Of a stretch of 64,000 bases of DNA, positions 62,344 to 64,000 are shown one piece after another; position 1 is the stretch's first letter, and every line of letters begins with the position of its first letter. Below the pieces are notes generated by a model. It did not search any database and was not told the origin of the DNA. It saw nothing but the letters and a program-made list of their open reading frames with translations. The translations under genes and the position numbers were made by a program. The DNA lies in the NCBI GenBank assembly GCA_001417715.1, contig BBRT01000312.1, positions 19,891 through 83,890 of the forward strand, given 5' to 3'. This DNA comes from Candidatus Symbiothrix dinenymphae (lineage in GTDB: Bacteria > Bacteroidota > Bacteroidia > Bacteroidales > Azobacteroidaceae).

Positions 62344-63608
62344 ATGAGGCAAAAGAGATAGTGGTATATGCGGATTGGGACGGCTTGGAGGCACCTCAAT
62401 TCATCGGCACATTGTTTTCGCTGTTTGTGCGCGGGAAAGAGATTTTTTCTTTTGAGTACGACCGTCAATGGTTGCAATCGCCTTTGGCTCAAGAGATTGA
62501 CCCTGACTTGGGTATTTATTTCGGGCGACACTATCTGCGAGAAGGGAAAAGCAATTTTGGCGTTTTCCTGGATTCGTCGCCCGACCGCTGGGGACGTGTG
62601 TTGATGGAACGGCGGGAGTCTATTTTGGCGCGTATGGAAAATCGTCCCTGCCGCAATTTGGCGGAGTCGGATTTTTTGTTGGGCGTGTTCGACAAACACC
62701 GCATGGGTGCACTGCGATTTAAAGAATCGGCATCAGGGATGTTCCTGAGCGACAATACGCATTTCTCAACGCCGCCGTGGACATCTATTCGGGAACTCGA
62801 GCACGCAAGCCAGCAATTGGAAAACGATTTAATGAAAAACGATGCCGAATCGTTGAAATGGCTCTCAATGCTGCTGGCACCGGGGGCTTCTTTGGGCGGT
62901 GCGCGACCCAAAGCGGGGGTTATGGACGCGAATGGGGCCTTGTGGATTGCCAAATTTCCGAGCAAGGAAGACCGGTACGATGTTGGTGCATGGGAAATGG
63001 TGAGCAGCGAATTGGCGCAAAAAGCAGGGCTAAATGTGCCTCCGGCGATGGCAAAGCGGTTTTATGGCACTTACCACACGTTTTTAAGCAAGCGGTTTGA
63101 CCGCACGCCGCAAGGGCAGCGGCTGCACTTCGCATCCGCCATGTCACTTTTGGGCTATACCGATGGAACCGGGGCGCAGGACGGAGTCAGTTATTTGGAA
63201 TTGGTCGCGTTCATCATCCAAAAAGGGGCAAACGTGGCGCAGGATTTGGAGGAATTGTTTCGGCGCATCGTTTTTTCCATTTGTGTGAGCAACACGGACG
63301 ACCATCTGCGAAATCATGGTTTTTTGCTCACAACATCGGGCTGGAGACTCTCTCCCGCGTATGACATTAACCCCAATCCCTACCGGGGCGGCTTGAAACT
63401 GAACATCTCGGCACACGATAATTCACTAAATCCGGATTTAGCAGCCGAAGTAGCACCATTTTTCAGACTGACGGATAAAAAAGCAGCCGAAATTATCCAA
63501 AACACCACCCATGTAGTGTCGAAATGGCGCGAAGTGGCGACTAAATATAAGATTTCGCGCGAAGAACAAGAGCGAATGAGTGCCGCATTTCTGTCATTGC
63601 GGGCTTGA
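62340..63608 (+). CDS. hipA: HipA-type serine/threonine kinase toxin
   Basis: The protein has 422 residues. The N-terminal HipA_N-like domain (FSLFVRGKEIFSFEYDRQWL) and the HipA_C kinase domain are present: GASLGGARPKAGV is the ATP-binding loop, NTDDHLRNHGF holds the catalytic Asp and Asn, and SPAYDINPNP the DFG-like metal site. HipA phosphorylates aminoacyl-tRNA synthetases (GltX in E. coli) and stops growth. The end FLSLRA and the stop codon come from a repeat arm. Confidence 0.92.
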   Translation: MNEAKEIVVYADWDGLEAPQFIGTLFSLFVRGKEIFSFEYDRQWLQSPLAQEIDPDLGIYFGRHYLREGKSNFGVFLDSSPDRWGRVLMERRESILARMENRPCRNLAESDFLLGVFDKHRMGALRFKESASGMFLSDNTHFSTPPWTSIRELEHASQQLENDLMKNDAESLKWLSMLLAPGASLGGARPKAGVMDANGALWIAKFPSKEDRYDVGAWEMVSSELAQKAGLNVPPAMAKRFYGTYHTFLSKRFDRTPQGQRLHFASAMSLLGYTDGTGAQDGVSYLELVAFIIQKGANVAQDLEELFRRIVFSICVSNTDDHLRNHGFLLTTSGWRLSPAYDINPNPYRGGLKLNISAHDNSLNPDLAAEVAPFFRLTDKKAAEIIQNTTHVVSKWREVATKYKISREEQERMSAAFLSLRA

Positions 63609-63619
63609 CCCGCAATGAC
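63593..63619. repeat. Repeat arm that ends hipA
   Basis: GTCATTGCGGGCTTGACCCG, read in frame as SLRA-stop. The inverted end CGCAATGACG follows. Confidence 0.85.
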
Positions 63620-63639
63620 GATAACAACGAAATTAACAA

Positions 63640-63665
63640 ACTTTAACATTATGAAGTGTTAAAGT
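63640..63665. promoter_or_regulatory. Inverted repeat upstream of the SusC-like gene
   Basis: ACTTTAACA and TGTTAAAGT, 8 nt apart, lie about 35 bp before the -7 box. It may be an operator or the hipA terminator. Confidence 0.4.
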
Positions 63666-63699
63666 CAAAAAAATCCATTGTCATTTCAAAAACATTCCT

Positions 63700-63707
63700 T
63701 ACCTTTG
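63700..63707 (+). promoter_or_regulatory. Promoter -7 box for the SusC-like gene
   Basis: TACCTTTG then CCGCCG, 61 bp before the ATG at 63769. Confidence 0.65.
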
Positions 63708-63768
63708 CCGCCGAGTTGTCATGGTGGCAATTCATAAAAAAATTTGTTACACATTAAAATTAAAATTT

Positions 63769-64000
63769 ATGAAGAAAAGATGTAAAAACAAAAAATTCAA
63801 AAACTTTGCAAAGTTTGCAAAAACATTGCTGTTAGGCAGCATCCTCTTGGGGGGGGGGGGGGGGAGAAGTATTCGCGCTGAAGTGCCGCAGGAGGCGGCA
63901 CAAGTCACAAATGCCTCGGCACGGTCAAAGCCCGTTACCGGTTTCGTGTATGATGAAACCGGTGAGGGGATGCCCGGAGTCAACATCACCATCAAAGGTT
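63769..64000 (+). CDS. SusC/RagA-type TonB-dependent receptor, N-terminal part
   Basis: The gene runs off the window after 77 codons. A basic start (MKKRCKNKKFKNFAKFAKT) leads to a hydrophobic stretch TLLLGSILLGGGGG. The mature start includes GFVYDETGEGMPGVNITIKG, the beginning of the carboxypeptidase-D-regulatory-like domain typical of SusC-family receptors. These import glycans or other large ligands through the outer membrane with a SusD partner. The signal peptide contains a 16-G run (63849-63864) and the frame is open at the present length. Confidence 0.82.
   Translation, partial: MKKRCKNKKFKNFAKFAKTLLLGSILLGGGGGRSIRAEVPQEAAQVTNASARSKPVTGFVYDETGEGMPGVNITIKG
63849..63864 (+). repeat. Poly-G tract (16 G) in a signal-peptide region
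   Basis: Sixteen consecutive G bases code for the end of Leu-Gly-Gly-Gly-Gly-Gly. A change of one or two bases would shift the frame of the receptor gene. Homopolymer length may also be a sequencing artefact. Confidence 0.75.

Overview
The window is chromosomal DNA from a Bacteroidetes bacterium, most likely an uncultured Bacteroidales relative. The primary sigma factor begins [20 protein letters not shown], as in Bacteroides. Promoters follow the Bacteroidetes pattern, with a TAnnTTTG -7 box and few Shine-Dalgarno sequences. There is a type IX secretion C-terminal sorting domain, a SusC-like receptor start, an N-acyl-ornithine carbamoyltransferase end, BACON and FISUMP domains and a SprB-type adhesin. 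No rRNA, tRNA, CRISPR array, transposase or integrase was seen.

Layout. 1-25.5 kb is mostly housekeeping: carbamoyltransferase end, two endonuclease/exonuclease/phosphatase (EEP) proteins, an AAA-ATPase-like nuclease, rhomboid protease, galE, AI-2E-type permease, a Wzi-like barrel, rpsP with a long acidic tail, TamB, primary sigma factor, an ABC exporter, ligA, rlmB, eno, a nucleoside kinase, an FKBP lipoprotein and an Lrp regulator. 25.8-33.6 kb is an accessory island. It starts with four sets of tiny membrane-protein genes and two lipoproteins. It continues as an array of about ten short cassettes, each with its own near-identical promoter and most carrying a toxin-antitoxin pair (RelE-, YoeB-, VapC/PIN- and BrnT-like) or a tiny membrane-protein pair. 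Several cassettes are decayed copies of others. 34.3-56.6 kb is a surface and secretion locus: a TANFOR/FN3-like protein with an AT-rich zincin (HExxH) tail, two paralogous small exported proteins directly behind it, an FN3 protein, a probable outer-membrane barrel, a 1484-residue orphan secreted protein, a BACON lipoprotein and a roughly 3000-residue SprB-repeat adhesin with a type IX sorting tail. 57-64 kb holds AbiEi/AbiEii, rsfS-ftsH-cdsA, hipBA and the start of a SusC-like receptor whose signal peptide contains a 16-G tract.

Small repeats cut across all regions. A 98-bp element with arms reading TCATTGCGGGCTTGACCC occurs whole, in part or as single arms between and inside genes, and supplies the last codons and stop of two of them. 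A foldback element of about 280 bp with GGCTAAATC tips occurs in four places and truncates a toxin gene. Heptanucleotide repeats lie inside cdsA and tamB. The strongest candidate for an undescribed system is the promoter-bearing cassette array. Next are the zincin-tailed TANFOR protein with its two downstream paralogs, and the receptor with the poly-G tract.
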